This document shows positions 21,427-32,621 of a DNA stretch of 64,000 bases, piece by piece (the first letter of the stretch is position 1; the number at the start of each line of letters is the position of its first letter). The DNA is from Cervus elaphus (taxonomy: Eukaryota > Chordata > Mammalia > Artiodactyla > Cervidae): positions 46,655,037-46,719,036 of the forward strand of contig NC_057825.1 of assembly GCF_910594005.1 (NCBI RefSeq), in the 5' to 3' direction. The position numbers and the translations under genes are program-made. The notes beneath the pieces are model-generated. The model ran no database searches and had not been told where the DNA came from. It saw only the letters and a list, made by a program, of their open reading frames with translations.

Positions 21427-23214
21427 GTTCAGTTCAGTTCAGTTCAGTCTCTCAATCATGTCTGACTCTTTGTGACCCCATGAATCACAGCACGCCAGGC
21501 CTCCCTATCCATCACCAATTCCCGGAGTTTCCTCAAACTCATGCCCATCGAGTGGGTGATGCCATCCAGCCATCTCATCCTCTGTTGTCCCCTTCTCCTC
21601 CTGCCCCCAATCCCTCCCAGCCTCAGGGTCTTTTCCAATGAGCCAACTCTTCGCATGAGGTGGCCAAAGTACTGGAGTTTCAGCTTCAGCATCAGTCCTT
21701 CCAATGAACACCCAGGACTGATCTACTTTAGGATGGACTGGTTGAATCTCCTTGCAGTCCAAGGAACTCTCAAGAGTCTTCTCCAACACCACAGTTCAAA
21801 AGCATCAATTTTTTGGCACTCAGCTTTCTTCACAGTCCAACTTTCACATCCATACATGACCACTGGAAAAACCATAGCCTTGACCAGATGGACCTTTGTT
21901 GGCAAAGTGATGTCTCTGCTTTTTAATATGCTATCTAGCTTGGTCATAACGTTCCTTCCAAGGAGTAAGCGTCTTTTAATTTCATGGCTGCAGTCACCAT
22001 CTGCAGTGATTTTGGAGCCCCCCAAAATGAAGTCTGACAATGTTTCCACTGTTTCCCCATCTATTTCCCATGAGGTGATGGGATCAGATGCTATGATTTT
22101 AGTTTTCTGAATGTTAAGCTTTAAGCCAACTTTTTCACTCTCCTCTTTCATCAAGAGGCTTTTTAGTTCCTCTTCACTGTCTGCCATAAGGGTGGTGTCA
22201 TCTGCATATCTGAGGTTATTGATATTTCTCCCAGCAATCTTGATTCCAGCTTGTGTTTCTTCCAGCACAGCGTTTCTCGTGATGTACTCTGCATAGAAGT
22301 TAAATAAGCAGGGTGACAATATATAGCTTTGATGTACTCCTTTTCCTATTTGGAACCAGTCTGTTGTCCCATGTCCAGTTCTAACTATTGCTTCCTGACC
22401 TGCATACAGGTTTCTGAAGAGGCAGGTCAGGTGATCTGGTATTCCCATCTCATGAAGAATTTTCCACAGTTTATTGTGATCCACACAGTCGAAGGCTTTG
22501 GCGTAGTCAATAAAGCAGAAATAGATGTTTTTCTGGAACTCTCCTGCTTTTTCGATGATCCAGCAGATGTTGGCAATTTGATATCTGGTTCCTCTGCCTT
22601 TTGTAAAACCAGCTTGAACATCTGGAAGTTCACAGTTTACATATTGCTGAAGCCTGGCTTGGAGAATTTTAAGCATTACTTTACTAGCATGTGAGATGAG
22701 TACAATTGTGTGGTAGTTTGAGCATTCTTTGGGATTGCCTTTCTTAGGGATTGGAATGAAAACTGACCTTTTCCAGTCCTGTGGCCACTGCTGAGTTTTC
22801 CAAATTTGTTGGCATATTGAGTACAGCACTTTCACAGCATCATCTTTCAGTATTTGAAATAGCTCAACTGGAATTCCATCAAATCCACTAGCGTTGTTCA
22901 TAGTGATGCTTCCTAAGGCCCACTTGACTTCACATTCCAGGATGTCTGGCTCTAGGTGAGTGATCACACCATCGTGATTATCTGGGTCGTGAAGATCTTT
23001 TTTTGTACAGTTCTTCTGTGTATTCTTGCCACCGCTCTAATATCTTCTGCTTCTGTTAGGTCCATCCCATTTCAATCCTTTATCAAGCCCATCTTTTCCT
23101 GAAATGTTCCCTTGATATCTCTAATTTTCTTGAAGAGATCTCTAGCCTTTCCCAGTCTGTTGTTTTCCTCTGTTTCTTTGCATTGGTCGCTGAGGAAGGC
23201 TTTCTTATCTCTGT
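21427..23214 (-). repeat. BovB LINE, inner copy of the tandem pair
   Basis: About 1.79 kb in reverse, from the TTCAG terminal repeat to 'aaggctttcttatctct' of the pre-RT linker. The RT core is intact (next entry). It is frame-broken upstream, near 22970, and lacks the endonuclease part. Confidence 0.95.
21723..22967 (-). CDS. BovB reverse transcriptase, uninterrupted 414-codon frame
   Basis: Longest open frame of the window. It codes for the RTE-clade RT that copies BovB RNA at the nicked target. Residues about 20-50 hold the RT entry (GIPVELFQILKDDAVKVL), 121-135 the fingers (FTKGRGTRYQIANIC), 152-160 motif A (FIDYAKAFD, catalytic Asp at 154) and 254-257 motif C (YADD). Motif B reads KGVHQSYILSP, where RTE enzymes have KGVRQGCILSP, so the conserved Gly at 214 is Ser. 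Two residues are missing at about 274 (MKEESE for MKVKEESE). The thumb/C-terminal part continues to 'NQSILK', then a stop. The Met is internal to the original ORF: the endonuclease domain and the native start are absent. It is therefore a relic without a promoter, not a host gene. Confidence 0.85.
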   Translation of the reverse strand: MITHLEPDILECEVKWALGSITMNNASGFDGIPVELFQILKDDAVKVLYSICQQIWKTQQWPQDWKRSVFIPIPKKGNPKECSNYHTIVLISHASKVMLKILQARLQQYVNCELPDVQAGFTKGRGTRYQIANICWIIEKAGEFQKNIYFCFIDYAKAFDCVDHNKLWKILHEMGIPDHLTCLFRNLYAGQEAIVRTGHGTTDWFQIGKGVHQSYILSPCLFNFYAEYITRNAVLEETQAGIKIAGRNINNLRYADDTTLMADSEEELKSLLMKEESEKVGLKLNIQKTKIIASDPITSWEIDGETVETLSDFILGGSKITADGDCSHEIKRRLLLGRNVMTKLDSILKSRDITLPTKVHLVKAMVFPVVMYGCESWTVKKAECQKIDAFELWCWRRLLRVPWTARRFNQSILK

Positions 23215-23237
23215 TGGCTCAGTCTTCAGCAAATCCT

Positions 23238-24669
23238 GTTAAACTCCAAGAAAAATTACTACAAATTTATTTTTCATGATTGGCCCAAATGATTCATGCT
23301 ATATTATGAGAGCTTAAGGAAAACAAGTGTCAGGTTTATGTTTCAGTAGCATAGCTGACAGCAAGTTATTTATTAGTGAGACAAAACAATCTGTACACTT
23401 TCCTGAACAACACATAGAACAGAAAACTGATTAAGTGGCGTTGTTACTGCTAGAGGGTTGAACAGCAAGGTCAATTGAAATCAGTGTCTGAATATATGTT
23501 TCATAAGAGAAGGTTTTTTATGCACAGAAGATAGTTATTGCTACTGTCTTTTATTTTTCGTGTTCACTTTACACATGGGAAAGTTGCACATAACAGGAAC
23601 CTCTGACCTGTGGCTTCCAATGCAGCAATACACAAAGACTGACTGAATCTTTGATTTACTCATACATTCAACAAACTCTTGCTAAGTGTAGAGATTGTGC
23701 AATATATGCTGGGCACTGAACAAATGCAATTCAAACAGATTTTTGTATTTATCAATTTCCTTTTTATATGTGTTGTTTAATTATCAAAATAAATATGTGA
23801 GGCTATACCAAAATATTTCCATTCATATAGTTAATATGTAACAGGTGTAATAAGAACTCCTGTCTTTGAATAAGTTATACAATCAAGACTGGAGCTTAGA
23901 TCCTCTGATTCTAAATTTCACAACTATGCTTATAACTTCCATCTTCCTTATTACAATGTGCTAAAGCTCAGTATCTTCCTTTATGGAAGGAAGACCTCTA
24001 AGACTGATTTTTGCTAATTAAATGCTGACATCAGCAGATAATGAATCAGAGAGATGAGAAAAGGCATTTAAAAAGATTTGATAGCTCACAGGCCAGTAGG
24101 ATGTGATTATTGCCTGATCAAATTAGTTATCATCTCTAAGAAATATTGCATCTCTCTAAAAAGGTATGGCTGTGTGCAGAGCATAGAATACAAAGAAGAG
24201 GCCTAAAGAACCTTTTAAAAGCTCATCCCAGAGTTGCGCTAAGCCTTGAGGTACGTTGGGCCAAGAATTTGATTTACTTTTTCTGTTTCTACTAAAATTA
24301 TTTGCATAAAACTATCTTCAGTTTATCTCATGCATATGCCACTAAACATTTAAACTCACTCTATTATCTCCTATTTAAAAAGACATGATTCTATGATAAG
24401 CAAACAGAGTGATGGATGCCATTGTCTTCCAATACACTGGTCCTTATGTGCTATCCTCTTATCAGTAAATTTTTAAACTAACACCTTGAGTATAATTTGG
24501 TTTTCTCCACTACACTCTTTGCATTATGTAGGTTGTTGCTTAGTGTCTGTAGATCAATAAGGAGAAATCAAACACTTGCTGAAGACAAAACAAAAATCAG
24601 TGTCCTTGCCCTTAAATGTAGCACAAACTTACTAAAAAAGGGAATTTGGAAAACATGTAACATTAAATC
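23238..24669. other. mostly unassigned; weak L2 and MIR-like remnants
   Basis: A short antisense L2-like end ('cattcaacaaactcttgcta' to 'gctgggcactgaacaaatgc') lies at about 23650-23735, and MIR-like text at about 23880-23945. No gene is supported. The frame 24497-24799 runs into the mariner end and is a chance frame. Confidence 0.45.
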
Positions 24670-25684
24670 TTGTATTTCAACAAAAGTAACAGTGGTCTTG
24701 GACCATAAATTTAAGATCATTATAACTAGGCTCAAACATATCTTTATTAATAAAAATAGGAGCCATTATAGTCAAAACATTTTTCCCAATGAGAAATAAG
24801 TTTATTTCTGTAGCAAAAAAGTCTGTGCTTCAGGATTCAATGAAATCTTGGAAAGCATTTTTTTTTGCCTCCTGCTGGTTGTAGAATCATTTTCCCTGCA
24901 AAAAGTTGTAGAGATGCTTGAAGAAGTGGGAGTTGGCTGGCGCGTTTTTGTTGTTGTTGTTGTTGCTACAAGTTTGTCTTTGAGAAGTGCTTTGGAGCTT
25001 CTTTGTGGTCCAACCTCTGAGCTGGTCATTGCCAGTTGTATAAAATCCACTTTTTGTCACATGTCACAATCTGATCGAGAAATGTTCTTTGTTGAGTAGA
25101 ATAAGAGAAGACAATACTCCAAATCGATTATTATTATTATTTTTTTAACTTTCAGGTACACACTTATTGAACATTTTCATCTTTCCAATTTGCTTCAGAT
25201 GCTGAATGACTGTAAAATTCAGTTGATGTTGAATTCTTTGGCAAATTCTCACATAGTTTTAAGAGGATCAGCTTTGATGATTGCTCTCAGCCATTGTCAG
25301 CTTCCCATGGTGGCCACTGTACTCCTCACCTCCAAGGATCTCATCTCCTTACCAAAACTTCTTGAACCACCACTGCCCTTTACATTCATTAGCAGTTCCC
25401 GGGCCAAGTGTGTTGATGTTGCAAGTTGACCCTGTAGCTTTATGACCTATTTTGAACTCAAATAAAAAAAAAAAAAAAACACTCAATTTGCTTTTTGTCT
25501 AACACCAGTTCCCTAGTCTAAAATAAATATAAAATAAATAGCAAGTAATAAAGCATTAGCAAAAAATAATAAAGTGAGAAATGTGCATTAAAATGTGTAA
25601 CATAACCACATTTAAGAATGCATTCTAATATCAAACAGCAAAGTTCAGCAATGCAAAACCACAATTATTTTTCCACCAACCTAA
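24670..25684 (-). mobile_element. Hsmar1-type mariner, internally deleted, both ends present
   Basis: The right end 'cacaattatttttccaccaa'+'cctaa' is the mariner terminus of the Hsmar1 group, and the left end (about 24670-24690) is its decayed partner. Reading the minus strand: 5' UTR with 'gacaaaaagcaaattgagtg', transposase start region, helix-turn-helix DNA-binding part, then a deletion of several hundred bp (length about 1.02 kb, against about 1.29 kb for Hsmar1) replaced by a CAA repeat, then the C-terminal 'ccacttcttcaagcatct' part and 3' UTR. The segment with the second catalytic Asp is gone and multiple stops are present. A TA follows the right end (25685-25686). Confidence 0.88.
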
Positions 25685-25809
25685 TAGTTTCTTTTTCATT
25701 TTATCTATTTTAAAGTGGCTAAAATTATAAACCATAAATACAGACAACTTGGATTGAAAAATATCTCAGAAAACATGTTAATTTATGAAATGGCCAACTC
25801 ATGGTTCCA

Positions 25810-25895
25810 ATAAAATAGTGTTGTTAAGATGATTAAATGAGATAACATCATCTGACATGGCATAATGTATTCACAAATGGCCATCAGTTTCTTCA
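25810..25895 (+). repeat. MIR relic
   Basis: 'gttgttaagatgattaaatg' plus 'agataacatcatctgacatg' correspond to the MIR 3' half. Confidence 0.55.
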
Positions 25896-26128
25896 GCACT
25901 GCCCTTGCAGGAATGAAGATGCCCACAAGACTCAGACAGCTCTTTGTCTTCCCTCTAGGTCTCATCATTGACCCCAAAAGACTAGATGTAGAGCTATGAA
26001 AGTCTTGTTTCTCCTGGAGAGAACATCATTCTTTCTCAATATTCCCATATCATCAACTATGATACTACTCAGTTTCAAGAAAATGTAATAACTTGAACTT
26101 GAACACATACTCCTCCCATTATGAGCTA

Positions 26129-26319
26129 GGCTCAGTAGCTTCAGTCATCTCCAACTCTTTGTGATGCTATGGACTGTATCCCACCAGCTTTCTCTCTCTC
26201 AGGAATTTTCCAGGCAAGAATACTGGGGTGTGTTGCCAGGGGATCTTCCCAACTCAGGGACTGAACTCACATCTCCTGCATTGCAGGGAGATTCTTTACT
26301 GTTGAGCCACCAAGGAAGC
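26129..26319 (-). repeat. Bov-tA SINE with TSD
   Basis: Complete in reverse. TSD cccattatgagcta (26115-26128) and cccattatatgcta (26320-26333), 12 of 14 identical. Confidence 0.93.
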
Positions 26320-26333
26320 CCCATTATATGCTA

Positions 26334-26651
26334 TACACAGCCCAATTTGAGTCCCACTCCTTCCTCTGCTCTTTAGCATATGTCCTCATCCACAGACTAC
26401 CCAATTATTTCTGTGCCTATCTGATTCATGAAATCAGGCTGCCCTTGGATAAAATAGATTCCTTGGAAATCTTTTCCTGGTGCAGATGTCTTTCCTTTGT
26501 CTATTTTCTCTTATGCCAATTCATATAAATCCTGGAGGTAACCGGAGTTTTCCTTGTTATTCCCAGGCTACAAAAAATAGAAATAGTCAGAGAGAAATAA
26601 GTATATCCTCTTTATACATATTCTATATTTTCACCTTTGTATATCAATATT
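26334..26651. other. no assignable feature
   Basis: Nothing recognised. Confidence 0.5.
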
Positions 26652-26864
26652 GAGCTTCCCTGGTGGCTCAGTGGTAAAGAATACACCCACCAATGCAGAA
26701 GATGTGGGTTTAATCACTGGGTTGGGAGGATCCCTGGAGAAGGAAATGGCAACTCACTCCAGTATTGTTGCCTGGGAAGTCCCATGGACAGAGGAGCCTG
26801 GTAGGCTAAAGTTCATGGGATCACAAAAAAGAGTCAGACATGACTAACCAATTAAACAACAAAA
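26652..26864 (+). repeat. Bov-tA SINE with perfect 11-bp TSD
   Basis: Full-length from 'gagcttccctggtggctcag'. Direct repeat atatcaatatt at 26641-26651 and 26865-26875. Confidence 0.95.
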
Positions 26865-26875
26865 ATATCAATATT

Positions 26876-27234
26876 AGTCTTACTTCTCTCTTGTGTCTAT
26901 GATAACAATCTTCTAATCATGAACAAGATGCCGTCTCTTCTAACAAACTCAAAAACCTAAACCAGCAATTTTTCTCAATCTTTTCTCTTTTATCAAAGTT
27001 TTCCTCTTAACTCTTAGCTGGATAGTTCATGTGTATATTCTGTAATATTTCTAGTTTTTAACAGAAAAAGGAGGGAAGCTACTTATTTCTATACCTTTCC
27101 AGTCACTTCTTCATTCTCTGTTCCCTGCATTAGCACAGATTTTCAAGAACAATCTGTAAACACTGTCTCTACTACTTTTTTCCCATTCACTCTTGAACTT
27201 CATACACAATTTTACAATTTAGTGTCACAATTTA
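26876..27234. other. no clear feature, may be the 5' continuation of the L2 relic
   Basis: Pyrimidine-rich plus strand similar in texture to the following L2, but not alignable by eye. Confidence 0.4.
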
Positions 27235-28940
27235 AAAGAAACTGTCAGTGTTATGCTTGTGGTCAATTCTTCAACTTCATCTTTACCTTTCCTCACTGTA
27301 TTTGATCATTGTGAACCCATTCTTCTTGAAACACTTTCTTTACTTGGTGACTAATGCTTTTTTTCTTTTTTTCCTTCATCCTGTCTAATGCCTATTCTGC
27401 CTTTTCACAATTTTTATAATTTATTTTTCTCTACTGCCTACAGGTGAATAACTGACCCTTCAGTTTGCTCTAAAGACTGCAGCTAAGGAATCAGCCCTAC
27501 AATTCAGCTGGCTTCCCAGACTGAAGTGCTTTAAACTGTCATTGACTTCTTTATTTCTCTTTCATCTCACAGCTCATCCATCAGTATGTGTAGTTGCTTT
27601 ATATCTCAAAAAAAAACCCCACTCTCTTCCACTTGTATATCATTGCCTAGTTCATGGCCAAGATATTCACCTGAATTGAGGGAAGTTTCTGACAAGTTTC
27701 TCCATCCTTTTCTCTTCACTTTCTCAAACTTCTGTTTCATGTTTATATACAGCAGGCAGAGAGGGCCTTTGATAATGCCATTTCTCTGCTGAAAAGTGAA
27801 AGTGAAAGTCACTGAGTCATGTCCAACTCTTGGAAACCCCATGGATATACAGTCCATGGAATTCTCAAGGCCAGAATATTGGAGTGGGTAGCTGTTCCCT
27901 TCTCCAGGGGATCATCCCAACCCAGGGATCGAACCCAGGTCTCCCATATTGCCAGGGGATTTTTTACCAGCTGAGCCAGTGGGGAATCCCAAGAATACTG
28001 GAGTGGGTAGCTTATCTCTTCTCCAGCGGATGTCCCAACCCAGGAATCAAACTAGGGTCTCCTGCACTGCAGGAGGATTCTTTACCAACTGAGCTATCAG
28101 GGAAGTCCATACAATGGTGTTAGATGAAAAAAAAAATTAGTCCTTTTGCTCATAAAAGATGTACACACTTTTCTATTTCTTAGTGGTCACTCTCTTAATA
28201 TAGATCAACATTATTAATGCTTAGATTCCTGTGAGAACGTTTTCATGTTTCATTCTTTTTATACCACTCTCCACACTAAGCCTAATCTAGTTTAAGAACA
28301 AATCTCATCATACAAATCATACCATTTTGGGGCTGAAAACCTAATAGTGATTGTTTGCTAACCTCAGATAAGTTTTAAAATTCCTAATCTGATCAGTTCA
28401 AGCTCTTAATAATCAGTTTGCCTTTTTATCCTGAACTTTCAATATAATTTCTCCACAGTCTCCCCCCAAACAAACAAGCAAGCAAAAAAAAAAAAAAAAA
28501 AAAAGAAGAAGAAGAAGAATAAAAAATGCCATCTTGATTTCAGGGCTCTAACCCTCCTTAACTAATTTCAGTCCTTTGGTTATTATTTCTGGTACTATAA
28601 ACATATATTGATAACTGTGATTTTCTCTATCCAAAATCTTTTCTACACCATTTTTTGCTTTTGTATCCTGATAAATCCTGTTTTAAGATCTCTTCTCAGA
28701 ATTCCATAGCAACATAAAGGCTGCTGCAATCCCCATAAATTGACAGATTCACTCTCCTGTGTGTATTCATGGTACCTTGGTCACTCTCCCAGAAATCACT
28801 TACTGCCGATACTGTGTCCTGATTGTCATATTATTGCAAATCCCTTGAGGCCAGAAAGTACATGTTGCTTCAGATAGATTTCTAGTACTTAGTATAGTAC
28901 TTGGATTAGAGTAAGTATTTTATATTTATACAAAAAGAGA
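27235..28940 (+). repeat. L2 LINE relic, ORF end and 3' UTR, interrupted
   Basis: Several collinear L2 landmarks remain: 'cttgaaacactttctttact' (RT region), 'tacagcaggcagagaggg' with 'ctctgctgaaa', then 'tcctgattgtcatattattg' and the terminal 'cttgaggccagaaag' to 'agtacttagtatagtacttg'. A Bov-tA (27793-28110) and A/GAA-rich simple sequence (28479-28520) interrupt it. Strong divergence fits an insertion older than the placental radiation. Confidence 0.65.
27793..28110 (-). repeat. Bov-tA SINE with duplicated tRNA-type head
   Basis: In reverse: Bov-A part, then a first head ending 'gagccagtggggaatccc', then a second head ending 'ctgagctatcagggaagtcc'. It is about 318 bp against about 210 bp for the usual form; the same dimer-headed form recurs at 58.9 kb. 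Confidence 0.92.
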
Positions 28941-29009
28941 GGTAAGTAAATGAATGAGTGATGAAAGAGAAATAATGGAAATTGGTAAGACTTTATGTAC
29001 ATAATAGAA

Positions 29010-29110
29010 ATGCATAAATAATATATTATATATAATATATATTAGCTATACATAACACATTAATTTGTATATTATATAAATATGTATATTAAAAAACAAT
29101 TTCACCATCA
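29010..29110. repeat. AT-rich low-complexity tract
   Basis: Alternating TA/AT-rich sequence with many ATATAT units directly upstream of a BOV-A2 unit. Confidence 0.7.
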
Positions 29111-29137
29111 AATATATTGAACTTTATTCCCTTTTTC

Positions 29138-29270
29138 AGAGAGGGCAATGGCAAACCACTCCAGTACTCTTGCCTGGAAATTCCCATGGACAGAGGAGCC
29201 TGATAGGCTGCAGTTCATGGGGTCACACAGAGTCGGACACAACTGAAGTGACTTAGCAGCAGCAACATTC
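29138..29270 (+). repeat. Bov-A monomer (BOV-A2 type)
   Basis: A single Bov-A unit from 'cagagagggcaatggcaaac' to the 'gacttagcagcagcaa' tail that is typical of BOV-A2. The flanks attccctttt/attccttctt may be a poor TSD. Confidence 0.9.
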
Positions 29271-30099
29271 CTTCTTTACCATTTTGCTTTACTTACTAAG
29301 TACTTAATTAATGATTTCTAACTGTTCAGTAATGGGATTAGGACTTGCTAGGCCCTAGATAATTCTAAAACAGTTGTCAGTCCTTAGATAATTAAGATGG
29401 GTCTTAGATAATTTCTCCCTTTAAATCTCTGTCTACTGAGATTTATGTGTCATATTTTGACATTATCATCTTGAAGCTTCATCCTACCCTAACCCTGACT
29501 ATATCATGCAATTGCCGAAATTTAATAAAACTGATTTATTTTTTGATGTTGTTGAATGAGTAAGTATATCTTTTCTCCTGTTTATACAAGAAAGAGAAAG
29601 AGACATATTTTAGCAAAGGAAACTTGGTTGAGAGATTTTCTTTTTTACTAAGAAGAAAAATTATACTTTAAAAATCATTTAATAAAATGTCTTATAGATA
29701 AATATAAGTAATTTATTGTTACAGTTCTAAAGGATCCATCTTTGCATTCAGCATAAATTGGAATTATAAGTTGTCTTGCTTGGAAAAACGAGAGAATACC
29801 ACTTCTATTCTAATTTATTGTTTCATATAGAACTGTCCTTGGATCAGTTTTTATTATGGGAATTTCGCATGATGATATTCTGGTTTCTGATTTACCAATT
29901 CACTCTACTTTAAAATATTGCCATATAAATAATTTATAAAAATAGAAAGCAAATACAAGATTCATGTAATTGTGTGCTGGTGAAAAAGTATGCTCTTCAG
30001 TTGTCACTGTTTTTAATTTCCCCATCATCTTTTTTCAGATGACTGCTACTTAATACTGGAAAACAATTTTATTCAATTTGATGTGTCAGCTTTTTATAA
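29271..30099. other. no assignable feature
   Basis: AT-rich, with nothing recognised. Confidence 0.5.
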
Positions 30100-30101
30100 T
30101 A

Positions 30102-30588
30102 TAGGCACACCACCTTCTACTGTGCTTTAGTTTATCACATTTTGCAGATATCATGTATTTTACAGATGGAAGGTTTATGGTAACTCTGCCTCAGGCAAGT
30201 CAATTGGTGCCATTTTTCCAGCAGCATTTGCTCACTTTATATCTCTGTGTCACATTTTGGTAATTCTCACAGTATTTCACACTTTTTCATTATTATATTG
30301 TTAAGGTGATCTGTTTCAGTGATTTTTGATGTTAAAATTGCAAAAAGATCACTCATTGAAGGCTCAGCTCACTGCACTTTTTAGCAATACATTTTAAAAA
30401 ATTACTTAGATTATACATTATTTTTTAGATATAATGCTATTGTGCAGTTAATAGACTACAATATAGTGTAAGCACAACTTGTATATGCACTGGAAAAAAA
30501 CAAAACATTATGTGACTCACTTTATTGTGATATTTACTTTATTCCAGTGGTCTGAAACTAAATATGGAGTATCTCTGAGGTATGCCTG
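30102..30588. mobile_element. Tigger-family (TcMar) MITE
   Basis: The right end 'tctctgaggtatgcctg' is the Tigger terminus and the left end starts 'taggcacaccacc' (CAGG to TAGG change). Interior text 'gccatttttccagcagcatt' and 'tgtcacattttggtaattct' fits known internally deleted Tigger derivatives. It is bounded by TA at 30100-30101 and 30589-30590. No transposase is left. Confidence 0.8.
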
Positions 30589-30590
30589 TA

Positions 30591-31432
30591 ATTATATTGT
30601 AATTAACAAAAATGTTTGCTACTATTAACACTTTCTCTATTGGGCACTACATTTCAGAAAACAACTCAGTTATCTAATAAGAGCAAGAAAAATATTTTCC
30701 CTTAAGGAAACTTAAGGCAAAAGAGGCCTTTAGAACAAGAGGAAATTCTGATAATACATATGTAGTAGCTAAATACACTGTTTAACATATTCGAAGAACA
30801 GTTTGAGCTCTGATTGTTTAAGCATAGTGAATTGTCAAATGGACTAAAGAAATTTAGAGTTTTCTTTCAACACTACTGAAACCTCCAACTTTCTATAAAA
30901 AATAGTTAAGCCACAGCCAGATTCATCAATCTCACCCCCTTATGTTATCTGCCTATCTCACAGGAGTGGTGGGAAAGCTAATTAAAATGGCCACAGGGAA
31001 CTTATAAATAAGTAGCTGAATGAAATAAAAGTAGAAAAAAAAAACAACAACTTTTAGTTAAGCAACAGGAATTATTGCATATCTTGAATATCTAATATTT
31101 TTCATAAAATTCTCCCATTCCTCCTTTTCAAATTATTGAACTCTCATATTATTGGTAAAGGTGATGCCACTTTCTAAGGTAAATTTATAAACTTATTAAA
31201 CACTCTGCAATCAATATTACTAAATAGCAGGTGTAAGCCATAGCTTAAATTACTTTTATAAAGTAATTTTAAAACTCTAACATAAAAACTCAGCTTTCAG
31301 AGATGTTTGAGTTGAAAGCTTCCACTTATCAGTCTCACGTTAATTGCAACCATATTAATACAATTTGGCTTATGAGACCCATGCTCATTATGATTTGGCT
31401 GACCCTCTGGGAATGACAAAAATCACACCAAT
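30591..31432. other. mostly unassigned
   Basis: Weak MIR-like text lies at about 30945-31010 ('ctatctcacaggagtggtgg'). Nothing else is seen. Confidence 0.45.
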
Positions 31433-31441
31433 ATTTTTACT

Positions 31442-31635
31442 GTGTGTGTGCTCAGTTGCTCAGTTGTGCCAGACCCTGCAACCCCATGGACTATAGCCTA
31501 TCAGCCTCCTCTGTCTATGGGATTTCCCAGCAATGATACTGGAGTGGGTTGTCATTTCCTTCTCCAGGGATCAAACCCACATCTCATGCATTGACAGGTA
31601 GATTCTTTACCATTGAGCCACGTGGGAGCTATAGC
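31442..31635 (-). repeat. Bov-tA SINE with TSD
   Basis: In reverse, with a gap in the 'ctccagggatcaaaccc' region. TSD atttttact at 31433-31441 and 31636-31644. Confidence 0.92.
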
Positions 31636-31660
31636 ATTTTTACTACTTTATCTCAAAACT

Positions 31661-31875
31661 TCCCTGGTGGCTTAGAGGGTAAAGCATCTGGCCGCAATGT
31701 GGGAAACCCATGTTCGATCCCTGGGTCAAGAAAATACTCTGGAGAAGGAAATGGCAACCCACTCGAGTACCCTTGCCTGGAAAATCCCATGAACGGAGAA
31801 TCCTGGTAGGCTATAGTTCATGGGGTTGCAAAGAGTCGGACACGACTGACAGACTTCACTTTCACTTTCTTTCAC
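31661..31875 (+). repeat. Bov-tA SINE with TSD
   Basis: Full-length plus-strand copy. TSD ctcaaaact at 31652-31660 and 31876-31884. It lies 16 bp downstream of the preceding opposed SINE's TSD, forming an inverted pair. Confidence 0.93.
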
Positions 31876-31884
31876 CTCAAAACT

Positions 31885-32480
31885 GTAATGGGGGTGGAGG
31901 AAGATCCTGGACATGGTAGAAAGGTGATATTCATAAAGTGGACTGCTGTTAACTGCCCTAAACCTTTAAAATCTTGTTTCTATTCTACTGAACAACATTC
32001 ATGAACCTGAATGTGATATATCTCTTAAGCTTTGAACATAGTTTCGTTGTACTGCTGAAACTTAAGCCATTAAATCATTATACTACTCTTCTTAACCAGT
32101 GACTTTTCTTTCACTACTTTTCAAACTTCACTTGTATGATACTGATTTTTGTGCAGTATTTGATTGAAAGATATACCCTTTCAGAAATTCTTTTTTAATC
32201 CTCTGAAATTAATTTAGCAATAGAGCTACTCTTGAAACAAAGGTGATATTGGCAATTATTATTGGTACCTGACTTTGAAAGTGAAGAAATTTGAAAGCCA
32301 AGAAACAAAACTCCAAGTCCAGCTATCCTGCTTCTACTCAGAGTAGATTTTTGTAGAGTCTTTTTGTATTGAATCTCTTGGATTATCTCTGTTTACCATG
32401 CTGAGGAAAAGGAAGCAGTTTCTTCTTATTCTCCTCAGTATAGTATGTCTCATCTACCAGTTTCCATAGCTTTTATTTCT
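31885..32480. other. no assignable feature
   Basis: Nothing recognised. Confidence 0.5.
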
Positions 32481-32490
32481 ATCATCTTTG

Positions 32491-32619
32491 ACTTCCCCAG
32501 TGGTCCAGTGGTTAAGGCTCTGTGCTTCCACTGCTGGGAATGTGTGTTTTATCCCTGGTCGTGGAACTAAGATCACACATGTTATGTGATGTGGCCAAAA
32601 CTTAAAAAAAAAAAAAAAT
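32491..32619 (+). repeat. CHR-type tRNA-derived SINE
   Basis: 'acttccccagtggtccagtg', 'gttaaggctctgtgcttcca' and 'ggtcgtggaactaagatcac' are the conserved order of the CHR family shared by whales, hippos and ruminants. It ends in an A tail (32605-32619). It is older than the Bov-tA joined to it. Confidence 0.88.
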
Positions 32620-32621
32620 TA

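Noticed and set aside
21541..22110. 189-codon frame antisense to BovB (similar frames at 7365-7934 and 50654-51223)
   Set aside because: These are mirror frames of the BovB coding strand. They recur because the repeat recurs, not because they code.
24670..25684. SETMAR-like host gene
   Set aside because: Only mariner sequence with both termini is present, no SET-domain exon, and the transposase is deleted and interrupted.
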